From contig CAWAHD010000003.1 in NCBI GenBank assembly GCA_963781785.1, positions 744,001 through 808,000 of the forward strand: a stretch of DNA of 64,000 nucleotides, written 5' to 3'. The position numbers were made by a program, and so were the translations under genes. This stretch comes from CAWAHD01 sp963781785 (GTDB lineage Bacteria > Planctomycetota > Planctomycetia > Isosphaerales > Isosphaeraceae). Shown here piece after piece: positions 26,966-36,586 of this stretch (positions are counted from its first letter, which is position 1; each line of letters starts with the position of its first letter). The notes beneath the pieces are model-generated. The model did no database searches and was not told the DNA's origin. It saw only the letters and a program-made list of their open reading frames with translations.

Positions 26966-29288
26966 TTAGCCGGCCGGTTTGGCGAAGACGGATGCACTCG
27001 TTCGGAGCTGGATCTTGAGGCCGTTGTCCTTGCCATCGGCGAGGTACTTGCCGCGCGCGGACAGCGAACCGTACGCGAAGCCGATTTCAACCATGCCCTT
27101 GGGCAGGTTGCCGATCGTGAACTTGCCCGCCGCGTCGGTTCGGGTGAACTGGCTACGCGTCGCGAAGCCGCCCACGGGCTGGAACCCAGACCCCTTCTGC
27201 TGGCTGACCATCGGGATCCACAACGGTCCCGCTCAGCAAGACCCCAGGCTCCATCCGGATCGGGTCAAGCATGTGCGGCAATTCGCCAAGCCCAGGCCGG
27301 AACGCGAACACAGGCGTTTGCAAGTTGGCAAAGCCGTCTTTGTGCACGATCAGCGAGAGGCTCGTGGACCGGCCGACTGCCCTGCCGCGCGGAATCGCGT
27401 GGAGCACAAATTGACCCCGATCATCCGTGGTCGCTCGATATTCGGCGCCATCCGGGAAAAGCCCACCACCGGAATGGCCTTCCCGAAAGTGGAACGCCAG
27501 CGCAACCAGCGCCCCGTCAATCGGCGTGCCTGCCTGATCGACGACCCGGCCCGACAGATTTCCGGGCCACGCGCGACCGGCGTCAGTGAAGACCACGCGG
27601 ATGATGAGCTTTCCGTCCACCAAGCTGGGTTCCACTCGGCCAGGCTCAGCCAGCGTAACCAACCCGCCGGTTCCGGAAGGGAACTCCGGCACCGGCTGGC
27701 CGATCGTCGCCCACCTCCCCTCGTCATCGGTCACGCGGTAGCCGCCACTCAACCGATCGATCGACTTGACCGCTTCGGGACGAAAATCCGCGGCCCATTC
27801 GAGTGGGATCGCCAGCGGAACCGACGCAAAGCTCAGAAGCGAGTCGTGCATCGCGGCCGTTGCCGTCACCGCGCCCTGTCCGGTCGGCAGCGTCAGGCTG
27901 ACTCGTCCCGCCTTGTCGGCTTCAGGCACAAAGATCGCACCGGCAGTGGCAGCTCGGACCTGGCCGCGGACCGGGGTGTCGACGGCACCGCCGGGTTTCG
28001 GCCTCCAGTTCGCGCGCGTAAGGAGGAAGCGCCACACGTTGCCGCGGCGCACGACGTAATCTTTTCTGTGGATCGGGTGCCAGCGCGACAGGACGAACGT
28101 GTCCGGCGAGTTGCGGTTGCCGAGCGCCCAGTAACCGACAGGCGCTTGAAACGTCCACGCCATCGCCTGGCCCGCAGGCAGATCCACGCTGAACTGGCCG
28201 TCTGGGCCCGAAGTGACGATGCGAGACTCATCCGGGTTACTTGCCCCGGCTGCATCGCTCAGCGTGACCGTGAACCGTCCTCCCGGGACCGGCTCGCCCG
28301 TGCCGTCAACGCGCACCGAGCCGATCAGCCGATACGTCGCTTTGGGTTGAGTCGACTGTGGCTTCTGCACAACAGCCGCCGGCGGATCAGGCTGCTCCGT
28401 GACGACTGGTTCCGAATTCTCGCGCCCCTTGGCATCCGCAAAAGCAGCAAGTGTATGCCACGCCCAGTAACTGCTGCCGATACCGATCAACAGGAGCACG
28501 GCCAAGACCTTCACCCGGTTGAGCAACATCGAATTTACGACTCCCCGCGCTAGTATGGCGGCCGTGTTGCCCGCCCCGAATCCCAACGCGACACGAACGG
28601 TCTCCTCGATCAACGTCGCGGGCACGGCCGCCTGGAGCTGACCGGCTGCACCGGCGGAGAATAGACCAGCCGGGACGGTCACGCCGCGCCGAGTGAGCCG
28701 ATGGCGCAACCGCTCGCGCGCCCGGGCCAGCCGGCCCCGGATTGCGACCTCTGTGAGTCCGAGCTGATGCGCCGCCCTGTCGTAGGTCAGTCCTTGCAGG
28801 TAGCAAAGCACAATCGGTGCGCGCAGCCGCTCGGGCAAGCCCTTGATTTCATCATGGAGGATCTCGCAGTCGGGATCGTTCTCCGCCGGCAGCTCGCTTG
28901 CGGAATTCCGCCGGGCAACGCGCCCTTCAAGCGCCCGCCGCCGCGCGGCCGTGCGCCGGCCGCGAATCGCCACGCGCTCGGCGACGCCGAACAGCCAGCT
29001 TGCGACCGACGCGTTCTGACGGATCGACCAGGCCCGGTTGGCGAGTACGAGAAAGACGGCCTGAAAGGCATCCTCGGCATCGTGCGCGTCGTGAAGAACG
29101 TTGCGGCAGACCTGGAATACCATCGGGCCGTGCCGGATCACCAGCTCTTCGAAGGCGGCTTCCGCCGCCTGGTCGCGCCGCGAGACAAATCGGGCCAGGA
29201 GCTGCCCATCAGACATGGTCCCGACCGCGCCGAAGTTGAACAGCCGGTGCACCTGCCCTAGCACCCGGTCCGATGCGCTGCCCGCCAT
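26966..29288 (-). CDS. ECF sigma factor fused to membrane segment and exported regulatory repeats (one frameshift)
   Basis: From ATG 29288 (MAGSASDRVLGQVHRLF) the first 180 residues are an ECF sigma factor: region 2 in FEELVIRHGPMVFQVCRNVL and DAEDAFQAVFLVLANRA, region 4 in ICYLQGLTYDRAAHQLGLTE-like sequence with AIRGRLARARERLRHRL. A hydrophobic segment VKVLAVLLLIGIGSSYWAW then crosses the membrane at about 285-305. The long remainder is predicted to be outside and contains carboxypeptidase-regulatory-like repeats (LIGSVRVDGTGEPVPGGRF, LSGRVVDQAGTPIDGALV, LSGTVVDPDGQPAEG). The frame breaks at a run of four C at 27191-27194; the adjacent frame continues with FQPVGGFATRSQFTRTDAAG to 26966. Removing one base joins them. 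A membrane-tethered sigma factor implies regulation by release or by folding of the external part. Confidence 0.87.
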
Positions 29289-29398
29289 TCCCCCGATCTC
29301 CTTGGTTCTTGGTTTCCAGGGGATAGTACCCGCGGGCCAGCAATCCCTCACGAAGATTTTCAACGACCCGACACATGGCTAGGTAACCGGGCCTTTTC

Positions 29399-29456
29399 GT
29401 AGGTCAGGCTTTCCAGCCTGACTCTTCGGGATGTCAGGCTGGAAAGCCTGACCTAC
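29399..29456. repeat. Inverted pair of TCAGGCTTTCCAGCCTGA repeats
   Basis: The 24-bp unit occurs forward at 29399-29422 and inverted at 29433-29456, so the 58-bp whole can fold into one long hairpin. It belongs to the same family as the arrays at 23141 and 57284. Confidence 0.85.
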
Positions 29457-29907
29457 GGCAACGCAGATGCGGCGAGAACTGTAGCCATCTGTCGGGTCGT
29501 TGAAGTTTTTCAGTGGAACCCGAGCAGTCAAGGGACGATTGAGAAGTTGGCGCGACAATCGGAGTCGACATCAGCAACGCGACGATACCCGCCGGAACCG
29601 ATTTCGCAACAGGGCGACCAAGGGATTATCGCGGCGTTCAACGACCGTCATGACCAAGACGTTGTCCGGGAGGAGACGTACCCCGAGCGCCGATCATACA
29701 CGGAATCCACTGTCAAGAACGATGGCTCTGGTTGCACGCGGAGAGTGAGCGAGCGTGCAGGCTGTGCCTCTGACTCCCCGACGAAGCACCGGTGCGGCCG
29801 TGCGAGAAGTCCGGCCGCGATGGATCGTGGATTGAGCGCCTCCCTCTTGAATGAGGGGCCCAGAACATCAATGATGAGCGTGTGCACTTTGGCTCAAAGA
29901 GAACCTC
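29457..29907. other. Gene-free stretch before the kinase-FGE gene
   Basis: About 450 bases with no convincing coding frame and no repeat. It separates the divergent ECF-fusion and kinase-FGE genes and should contain both promoters; none could be assigned by eye. Confidence 0.4.
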
Positions 29908-31659
29908 ATGAAGCTTTCGGCACCGTGTCCGCACTGTCACCGGCAGGTCGACGTCGCGCCGGACCGGATCGGCCGGAATGGGCCGTGCGAGCTGTGCGGC
30001 GGGGAGTTTGAGCCGGTCGATATTCCCTTCGGCCCCGAGAGCGGATATCTCCTCAAGCGCTACCTCGGCGAAGGGGGCATGGGAATCGTCCTGGCCGCGC
30101 GCGACCTCTCCCTGGGCCGCGACGTCGCCCTCAAGATCCCCGGAATTGTTCTCACGCACCGTGTCGAAGAGCGGTTCAAGACCGAGATCAGGGCCTTCAA
30201 GCGCCTGAATCATCCCAGTATCTGTCGCATCTACGACAGCTCGAAGTGGGAGGGCGTGCTCTATTACACGATGCCGTTTCTCGAAGGCGGAACGCTGGCC
30301 AACCGGCTCGCCGGGGGCCAGCCGGTGAGCCCGGAGCAAGCGGTGGACTGGGTGCTGACGGTCGCTCGGGCGATGGACTATGCGCACAGCATGGGAGTGG
30401 TTCATCGTGACCTGAAGCCGGCGAACTTGATATTTGATGGCGCCGGCCGGTTATGTGTTACCGATTTCGGGCTGGCGCTGCTCACCGACGACCCCGACGC
30501 CACCCGGATCACCCCGGTTGGCGACCGCCTGGGAACCGTGCATTACATGCCTCCCGAGCAGCTTCGCGGCCTTCCGGGGTGGCACGGACCTGCGAGCGAT
30601 ATCTATTCGCTCGGCGTCATCTTCTATCAGTTGTTGACAGGCCGTCGGCCGTACCGGGGGCAGGGGCGTGCGCTCGAGGACAAGATCCTTGCTGGCAAGC
30701 CGGCCCGCCCTTCCCAGCTTCGTCAGAGCGTTCCCCGCGAGCTCGATCCGATCTGCTTGAAAGCGATGGAGCGGTTGATCGGCGACCGGTATGAGTCGAT
30801 GCATCGGCTGGCGGGCGTCCTGGCGGCCTACGCGGGGCAGGCCGGCCAGCCCCCGCCGCCGACTGAGCTAGTTGTGGCCGAACCATCGGGCCCCCAGGTG
30901 ATCCGTGACGGCCGGCTCGGCATCACGATGGCCCGGATTGCGGACGCGGAGTTCGTCATGGGCTCGAACGAAGCGGAAGATGAACGGCCGCCGCGCCGCG
31001 TGCGGATTGCGGCACCGTTCTTCGCGGGAGTCCACCCGGTGACCCAGGCGGAGTACCGGGCGGTCGTGGGTACCTTGCCCGGAAGCCTGTTTGCCGGCGA
31101 AGACCGGCGTCCGGTCGATTCGGTGTCGTGGCTCGATGCGGTCATCTTCTGCAACCTCTTGAGCGCCCACGACGAGCTCGAGCCGTACTACCGGATCCAG
31201 GGTGAGCGGGTGCGAATCGAGGGTGGGTCGGGCTTCCGTCTCCTGACCGAGGCCGAGTGGGAATTTGCAGCGCGCGGCGGCGGGCTGGGCCGTTTTGGAG
31301 TAACCGACGACCCGGCGGACTTGGGCCGGTTTGCCTGGTTCGCCGAAAACTCGGAGAACCGCACGCACGAAGTCGGCCTCAAGGAGCCCAATGGGTTTGG
31401 TCTCTTCGACATGCTCGGCAACGTGTGGGAATGGTGCTGGGACTGGTATGCCCGCGATTTTTACCGGCAGCGATCCGATGGCGAGGACGACCGCGGCGGC
31501 CCGGCCTCGGGATCCGAGTGCGTCTTGAGGGGAGGCTGCTGGAACTCGGACCCACAGTCGCTCCGGTGCGCAGCGAGGATCCCGTTCATTCCGACTGAAG
31601 CGCCGCTCTATTACTTCGGATTCCGACTGGCGAGGACGATCGTTGTCAGCGGGTCGTGA
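29908..31659 (+). CDS. Ser/Thr protein kinase with C-terminal FGE-sulfatase-like domain
   Basis: 583 residues. A zinc ribbon opens the protein (C7-x2-C10, C27-x2-C30). The kinase has GEGGMGIVL at 54-62, the ATP lysine in VALKI at 76, H-R-D-L-K-P-A-N from 166, DFG at 186-188 and MPPEQL. From about 335 to 578 runs a formylglycine-generating-enzyme-like (SUMF1) domain: FVMGSNEAEDERPPRRVRI, VHPVTQAEYRAVVG, VDSVSWLDAVIFCNLLS, FRLLTEAEWEFAARGG, GLFDMLGNVWEWCWDW and VLRGGCWNSDPQSLRCAAR. The cysteine pair of active FGE enzymes is not present in the usual C-x4-C form, so the domain probably serves as a ligand- or protein-binding C-type-lectin-like fold. No membrane helix is visible. Kinase-FGE fusions are typical of planctomycetes. 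Confidence 0.92.
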   Translation: MKLSAPCPHCHRQVDVAPDRIGRNGPCELCGGEFEPVDIPFGPESGYLLKRYLGEGGMGIVLAARDLSLGRDVALKIPGIVLTHRVEERFKTEIRAFKRLNHPSICRIYDSSKWEGVLYYTMPFLEGGTLANRLAGGQPVSPEQAVDWVLTVARAMDYAHSMGVVHRDLKPANLIFDGAGRLCVTDFGLALLTDDPDATRITPVGDRLGTVHYMPPEQLRGLPGWHGPASDIYSLGVIFYQLLTGRRPYRGQGRALEDKILAGKPARPSQLRQSVPRELDPICLKAMERLIGDRYESMHRLAGVLAAYAGQAGQPPPPTELVVAEPSGPQVIRDGRLGITMARIADAEFVMGSNEAEDERPPRRVRIAAPFFAGVHPVTQAEYRAVVGTLPGSLFAGEDRRPVDSVSWLDAVIFCNLLSAHDELEPYYRIQGERVRIEGGSGFRLLTEAEWEFAARGGGLGRFGVTDDPADLGRFAWFAENSENRTHEVGLKEPNGFGLFDMLGNVWEWCWDWYARDFYRQRSDGEDDRGGPASGSECVLRGGCWNSDPQSLRCAARIPFIPTEAPLYYFGFRLARTIVVSGS

Positions 31660-31712
31660 GGAATTGGGGCTCACGCGTCTTGTGCGGCGCGTCGAGATGA
31701 GATTCACGCCGC

Positions 31713-32102
31713 TTATTCAGGCTCGGCAGGGTCCGTTGTGGGCGCAAGCCACGGGAACCAGGCGGCCCGCTCGTATTTTTGCTTGAGCGCGCGATGATAC
31801 TCCGCACGACGCGCGGCTCTCTCACGCCGGTGCCTCACTTCCATGGATTCGAATTCGCTCAGCGGACGATCAGTTCGCGTGCAGACTCGATCGATTCCCA
31901 GCGCCCATTGCGTAACGTGATTTTCAATGGGCGATTCAGCAACCTTACGAAAATGCAACTCCGCTACCTCGTGCTCCACGGCACGGTAATGGAGCGATTC
32001 CCGATCAGAGGCTTGGAGGGCGATCGACCATCCGAGGACCGCGATGGCCAGGACGAGGAGCGGCGTCCGGGCTCGTGATAGGTATCGCCCAACCTGTCGC
32101 AT
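31713..32102 (-). CDS. Small single-pass membrane protein, planctomycete family
   Basis: About 129 residues from ATG 32102 (MRQVGRYLSRARTPLLVLAI). One membrane segment at about 11-30 (RTPLLVLAIAVLGWSIALQ) is followed by a charged, helical, probably cytoplasm- or periplasm-facing part with many Arg/Glu/His residues. The C-terminus YHRALKQKYERAAWFPW with a following PAEPE tail resembles short proteins that recur many times in Isosphaeraceae genomes. The function is unknown. The frame is open upstream to 32207, but the basic residues before a membrane segment fit this start best. Confidence 0.65.
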   Translation of the reverse strand: MRQVGRYLSRARTPLLVLAIAVLGWSIALQASDRESLHYRAVEHEVAELHFRKVAESPIENHVTQWALGIDRVCTRTDRPLSEFESMEVRHRRERAARRAEYHRALKQKYERAAWFPWLAPTTDPAEPE

Positions 32103-32286
32103 AGAATGGCTCTCTCTGGCCGTGATGGTTGGCCATCTTGTCCTACTAGAAGAAGGACACGCAATGCCATTGGTTCGGCGTGACTCCAGCCCACGAGAGG
32201 CAGGCATCCTCGATCAATTGGCAAAGCTGGCCTTGCGTGTTCCGGTCCGTCCAATCGTGCCGCGCAAAGAGCCGCGGATCCGTTGT

Positions 32287-33021
32287 TCACGCAATCCACA
32301 CGTCGCGGCAGGCTTGCTCGTAGCTCTGTTCCAGATCGAGCGGGACCACGAGGTCTTTGCTTAACCAGAGCGGCAACGTCGGGAGCGGTTCTTGCAGGTT
32401 CAAACCGTGAGACCACGCTTCCAGGAGCGTTCGTTTCCCTTGCCTGGTCCAACGACACGAGGCAGCGTAGAGGTGCGGAGGCGGAAGACCCAACGTCGGG
32501 TCGGACTGGCCGATCAGAGCCAACAGCTCGAAGTAAAGGTTGAATTGCTTGATAGTCACCAGATCGACGATGCTAACCGCCACGCCTTTCTGGACCAGCA
32601 CTGCGCACTTGGCCACAAAGACAGCCCGATGTTCCGGTCGATCCTTGTTCGCCGGACTGACGATCTCGATGGCCGCCACCAGGCGCCGCCCGCGCCTTGT
32701 ATCGAAGATTCGGACCTCGTACGCGTCGTAATCGGGTAGAGTCGTTTCCACGGCCACGCTGGGCTGCGCTGGAACCCATCCGGCGGTCGGCACCCCTCCA
32801 TTCCCCTCGGTCTTCGTGGACAACGGCGGAGCCTCGTCTTTCTCGAACGCCGCGATATCGATCTCGACCTGCGACCCAGAATGGACGCGTGGCTCGGCAA
32901 CATAGCCGGCTGGAAGTTGCTTGCGCAAGTGCTGGACGATGACCGCCGGCCATTGACCGTGGAAGCCATCCCACGAGGTGATCAAGTCCAGTGGCGGTCG
33001 AAAGTGATCGCGGAGCGGCAC
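32287..33021 (-). CDS. DUF4058 family protein (short type)
   Basis: 244 residues. Landmarks are MPLRDHFRPPLDLITSWDGF, AVETTLPDYDAYEVRIFD, RRLVAAIEIVSPANKDRPEH, FVAKCAVLVQKGVAVSIVDL and a C-terminal PLWLSKDLVVPLDLEQSYEQ. The block around EIVSPANK resembles the D-x-E-x-K core of PD-(D/E)XK nuclease-like folds and is the reason DUF4058 is sometimes grouped with restriction-endonuclease-like proteins; catalysis is not shown. Members are highly amplified in planctomycetes and cyanobacteria. A second, longer-type DUF4058 gene lies at 37549-38340. Confidence 0.85.
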   Translation of the reverse strand: MPLRDHFRPPLDLITSWDGFHGQWPAVIVQHLRKQLPAGYVAEPRVHSGSQVEIDIAAFEKDEAPPLSTKTEGNGGVPTAGWVPAQPSVAVETTLPDYDAYEVRIFDTRRGRRLVAAIEIVSPANKDRPEHRAVFVAKCAVLVQKGVAVSIVDLVTIKQFNLYFELLALIGQSDPTLGLPPPHLYAASCRWTRQGKRTLLEAWSHGLNLQEPLPTLPLWLSKDLVVPLDLEQSYEQACRDVWIA

Positions 33022-33149
33022 GACACGTTCCTCCAGCTCACATTCTACCGGCTTCTCACGGGCGTGATAGCTGCAAAAAGATCGCGATCACGCACGCTGG
33101 ACTGCACGATTTCGTCCGGGGTCGTTCAGAACAGTTCCAACCCGGCCCA

Positions 33150-35798
33150 TCACGGCTTCTTCGTGATCGTAACCGGCCCCTTGATCTTCCACTGGTACCC
33201 GGCCACGTCGTTGGGTGGTGTCACCGTGTATTCGACATCGGGCTCCATCTTGACGTACTGCTCCCGCGGAATCAGGACCTCGATTTCATGGAGGTCGCGT
33301 GACTGCCAGGTGATCGACGACGTCGTGATGCGGCCGTGAACATCCGGGCGGCCGCCGGCCTTGAACACGAAGTCCTTCCCGGCCGCCTCCAGGAACGGCC
33401 GGTACTGCGGCCCCGGTCCGTCGCTGAGCCACTCCTCGCCGTGGAGCAAGAGGCTCCGGGAACCGTCGGCGTGGAACAACCATTTCGTTGATTTGATCGT
33501 CTCATGGGCATTGGGATCGTCGGCCCAGTAGGCCCGGCTGATCGTGATCAAGCGGTGCTCGCGCACCTCGGGGTTGTCGATCTTCGCAAACTTGCCGAAG
33601 TGGTCCGAGATCTCCTCGCAGCGATAGGGATTGCCAAAGCGGAACACCGCGTCACGCTCCCCGCTGGCATACCGCTTTCCCCAGGTTGCGGCCAGCGGCA
33701 CCTCGCTCAGGTCGCTGAACGTGTTGACATGCGTCAGCAGGCCCATCAGGTTGCCGTCCAAGGTATTCTGGCCGAGCGCCTTGTAGTTTAATCGCACCCA
33801 GCGGCCGCCGACCCAGACTTCGTTGAACGTGTGGTTGGCATATCCCTTGGCGGCGGAAAGACCCTGGAGCAGCGTGCGGCGCACCCGATGATGATGGATG
33901 CCCTGCTGGACCATCGCCAACTGTGCCTTGTCATTGCCGTCGACCATCGGGATGGCCAGCACCATGCGGGTCGGGATTCCCAGGGCTCGCAGGGCCGTCG
34001 TCAGGAATACGGCCGTCGACGTGCACGATCCGTGGGTGCGATGAGCAAACATCGCGCGGCCGAACAGCTCGTGATCGAACTGCTCCGCTACGCTCCACGC
34101 GCGATCTCCCTTTTCGCGCTCGAACTGGGCCTCGAGCCCCGGATAGATCGCCGGGCGCCCCTCCGGATAGTGGATCGAATGCGTGCAAAACATGCTGACA
34201 TATTTCGAGTTCGCAAGCAGCCAGGCGGACACCCGGCTGACAAGCTCCCTGTCATCAAGCCGTTCCGGGTCAATCCCATCAGAATCGAGTGCAGCGACCA
34301 GGTCGCGGCGCATCGCGTCGTCCCAGTTGGTCGTGATGCCGGGACGGACGTATTCCTCTTTGGACCGGGCGTCGCGCCGCCAGTCCGGGTTGCTCCGAAT
34401 CGCCTGGGCGTTGGTGTTCAACGGGTAATGGATCACCTCCAGCTCGACAAAGTGATCGCCGCGCGAGAGGACCCGGGCGTCCTGGTAGTCGTCGTTCAAG
34501 CATTCGAGATTGACCGGCGGCATCACCTTCACGACCGACCGGATCGAGTAGGTATACTCCCGCCGGCGCTCTGGATCGCCGTCGGAGACCCGGTCGCCCG
34601 CGGTGCTGAACTTCCGCGGGTCGGTGCGGTACTTGTGGATCTCCTGAAAGTCGGGCAGTCCGTCACCGTCGGTATCGGAATTCGGATCAATAGAGGACGA
34701 CGCGATCGACGGCCCGGTCTTCGAATGCGGGCTGTCAGCCTTTGTGGCCGGTTTGGCGGTCGATCCGGGGTTGAGGGCAATGCCTTTGATCTCGGCGACC
34801 TCAAACGGGCGGAACTGGACGAGGTATTCCTTGATCTGTTCCGGCGCGAGCGGGAACTCGCCGTCGATCAGGTCGATCACCCATCTCTTGTCTCCGTCCG
34901 AGCCCGCCGAGTAGCTCACGGCGGGGTGCTCCGTGCCATCGCGGTCGACCGCGACGATGCGCCTGTCTTGCTCGAAGAAGTTGTGCGCGACCGCGAAAAC
35001 CGTCATCGATTGGCCGCGCGACGAATAGGCTCGAGCCTTGCCGAAGGCGTACTTGTGGCCGTTCACAAACATGCCGACGCCCCCGCGCCCGTCGTTCGAC
35101 ACCTCCGTTTTCCAGCCGCCGGCGGCGAGCCTCCCCTGAACCTCGCAGTTGCCCCGGTCGCGGCCGAACCTGGCTTCGTAGTATTCCAGCTCGGGCGCGT
35201 TCTGACCGTTCGTCTTGGGCCGGCCGCCCCAGGACGAAGTGGCGTGGGTCGGATGCCAACGGAAATTGTCGTTCTTCGTCACACCGGACACGCGCACCAG
35301 GATCACCCGCGCCTCTTCACTCTCGCGCAGGCTCGTCCGGCGCGCGATCGGATCGACCGGGGCCTCGGTGAGCGGCGAGCCATCGGGCTTCCACCACGTG
35401 TGCGGGCCGCTGGGAACCGTGGAGATGCCGACCACCTCGATCGTCGCGCCGTTCTTGAACGATGTGCGGTATTGGTTTTCGTCCGCGACAGCTTCCGTGC
35501 GCCGCTCGGGCTCCGGCGGCGCCGAACGTGCCAGCGTCCCCAGCGCCGCGCCGCCGGCCAGGGCACCGATCAAGAGCAGGGCCGCCGCCCATTTCAAAAG
35601 ACGATGCAAGTTCATCGTTCTCATCGCTCCTTCGGCCAATGTGATGACCGCTCTCGGGATCAGCGTGGCCACGTTCCCGGTCGCTTGATAACGGACCGCG
35701 GCCGCCACGGCCGCTGCCTTCCAACTCTCGGAGCAGCAGGCCGTCCTTCTTGCGTCGGGCGTCAGTGCTGCGCTCAGGGCTGCAACCGCCGGCGCCAC
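33150..35798 (-). CDS. Membrane-anchored transglutaminase-like protein (rear part of ECF fusion)
   Basis: 882 residues in this frame. The first 55 residues read like the tail of an ECF sigma factor plus linker. A membrane segment (LLKWAAALLLIGALAGGAAL) lies at about 66-85. The exported part contains a thrombospondin-type-3-like calcium motif (DPNSDTDGDGLPDFQEIHKY) near 395 and a transglutaminase-like domain with the catalytic Cys in THGSCTSTAVFLTTALRALG (codon 34023-34025) and the His in KGYANHTFNEVWVGGRWVRL. The frame overlaps the ECF frame at 35774-36415 by 25 bp. Inserting one base near 35849 turns the ECF end from LARRGSGCATG into LARARERLRHRLARRG and joins both into one protein. I infer a single ECF-membrane-transglutaminase protein. 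Cross-linking or peptidase activity on an external substrate is possible. Confidence 0.85.
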   Translation of the reverse strand: MAPAVAALSAALTPDARRTACCSESWKAAAVAAAVRYQATGNVATLIPRAVITLAEGAMRTMNLHRLLKWAAALLLIGALAGGAALGTLARSAPPEPERRTEAVADENQYRTSFKNGATIEVVGISTVPSGPHTWWKPDGSPLTEAPVDPIARRTSLRESEEARVILVRVSGVTKNDNFRWHPTHATSSWGGRPKTNGQNAPELEYYEARFGRDRGNCEVQGRLAAGGWKTEVSNDGRGGVGMFVNGHKYAFGKARAYSSRGQSMTVFAVAHNFFEQDRRIVAVDRDGTEHPAVSYSAGSDGDKRWVIDLIDGEFPLAPEQIKEYLVQFRPFEVAEIKGIALNPGSTAKPATKADSPHSKTGPSIASSSIDPNSDTDGDGLPDFQEIHKYRTDPRKFSTAGDRVSDGDPERRREYTYSIRSVVKVMPPVNLECLNDDYQDARVLSRGDHFVELEVIHYPLNTNAQAIRSNPDWRRDARSKEEYVRPGITTNWDDAMRRDLVAALDSDGIDPERLDDRELVSRVSAWLLANSKYVSMFCTHSIHYPEGRPAIYPGLEAQFEREKGDRAWSVAEQFDHELFGRAMFAHRTHGSCTSTAVFLTTALRALGIPTRMVLAIPMVDGNDKAQLAMVQQGIHHHRVRRTLLQGLSAAKGYANHTFNEVWVGGRWVRLNYKALGQNTLDGNLMGLLTHVNTFSDLSEVPLAATWGKRYASGERDAVFRFGNPYRCEEISDHFGKFAKIDNPEVREHRLITISRAYWADDPNAHETIKSTKWLFHADGSRSLLLHGEEWLSDGPGPQYRPFLEAAGKDFVFKAGGRPDVHGRITTSSITWQSRDLHEIEVLIPREQYVKMEPDVEYTVTPPNDVAGYQWKIKGPVTITKKP

Positions 35799-36415
35799 GC
35801 CGCGGCGGGCCAGCCGGTGGCGCAGCCGCTCCCGCGCCGAGCCAGCCGTGATTGGATCGTCCGGATCGGGCAGCCGAGGCGCTCTGCGGCCTCTTCGTAA
35901 GTCAAACCTTCCAGGTAGCAGAGGAGGATCGGCAGCCGGAACCGGTCCGGGAGCCGGCCCAGCTCCTGGTGAAGCTCCGGCCAGGTCTCGTCGCCGTCCC
36001 GGTCGCCGTTCTCGCCGTTCTGGATCGCCATTTTTGCCTCCGCCCCGCGCCGTTCGCGCAGCCGCCGCCGGGCCGCATCGAGCCGCGCCCGTGCGGCGAT
36101 CCGCGCGGCGACCCCATACAGCCAGCTCGCGACCGAATCGGTCCGCCGGATCGAACGCGCCTGCCGCGCCAGCACCAGGAACACGGCCTGCGAGGCATCC
36201 TCGGCGTCGTGACGATCGCCCAGGATTCGCCGGCAGACGTAGAGCACCATGGGCCCGTGCCGCTCAACCAGCACGGCGAATGCCGCCTCGGCCTCCTCGA
36301 CCGGGCCGTTCCGAAACCGGTCCAGCAAGGAACCATCGGTCAGCCCCGTCGCCGTCCCGGTACGGAACAGGACGGCAACGTGCCTGAGAACGGTTGCAGA
36401 GGATTCGCTTGCCAA
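35774..36415 (-). CDS. ECF sigma factor (front part of transglutaminase fusion)
   Basis: From TTG 36415 (the frame is open a little further to 36493) the sequence begins xASESSATVLRHVAVLF, the usual opening of planctomycete ECF factors of this kind. Region 2 is FAVLVERHGPMVLYVCRRIL with DAEDASQAVFLVLARQARS and VASWLYGVAARIAAR; region 4 is LPILLCYLEGLTYEEAAERL with RTIQSRLAR. The frame then derails into Gly/Ala/Trp-rich sequence and stops. The same region in the ECF fusion at 27-29 kb continues as RARERLRHRL, and exactly that continuation exists here in the neighbouring frame. A one-base deletion near 35849 is inferred. It should bind core RNA polymerase; tethering to the membrane by the fused part is predicted. 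Confidence 0.85.
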   Translation of the reverse strand: MASESSATVLRHVAVLFRTGTATGLTDGSLLDRFRNGPVEEAEAAFAVLVERHGPMVLYVCRRILGDRHDAEDASQAVFLVLARQARSIRRTDSVASWLYGVAARIAARARLDAARRRLRERRGAEAKMAIQNGENGDRDGDETWPELHQELGRLPDRFRLPILLCYLEGLTYEEAAERLGCPIRTIQSRLARRGSGCATGWPAAAWRRRLQP

Positions 36416-36586
36416 GACCCAGCCTCCCCCGTCGGGTCGCCGTGCGCGCCTCGCATGATGGTTAGTGTCCGCTGCGGCCGCCGATCGCCCCAAAATTCTT
36501 TCAATCGCCGCGCCGCGCCGATACCAATTTTAATCGAAAGCCTCACCGAGACAGACCATTATCGCGAAACGAGGCAATCTGATAGC

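Noticed and set aside
26979..28553. 524-residue plus-strand frame
   Set aside because: Arg/Pro-rich antisense shadow of the ECF fusion gene.
33831..35900. 689-residue plus-strand frame
   Set aside because: Antisense shadow of the transglutaminase-like gene; no domain and atypical composition.
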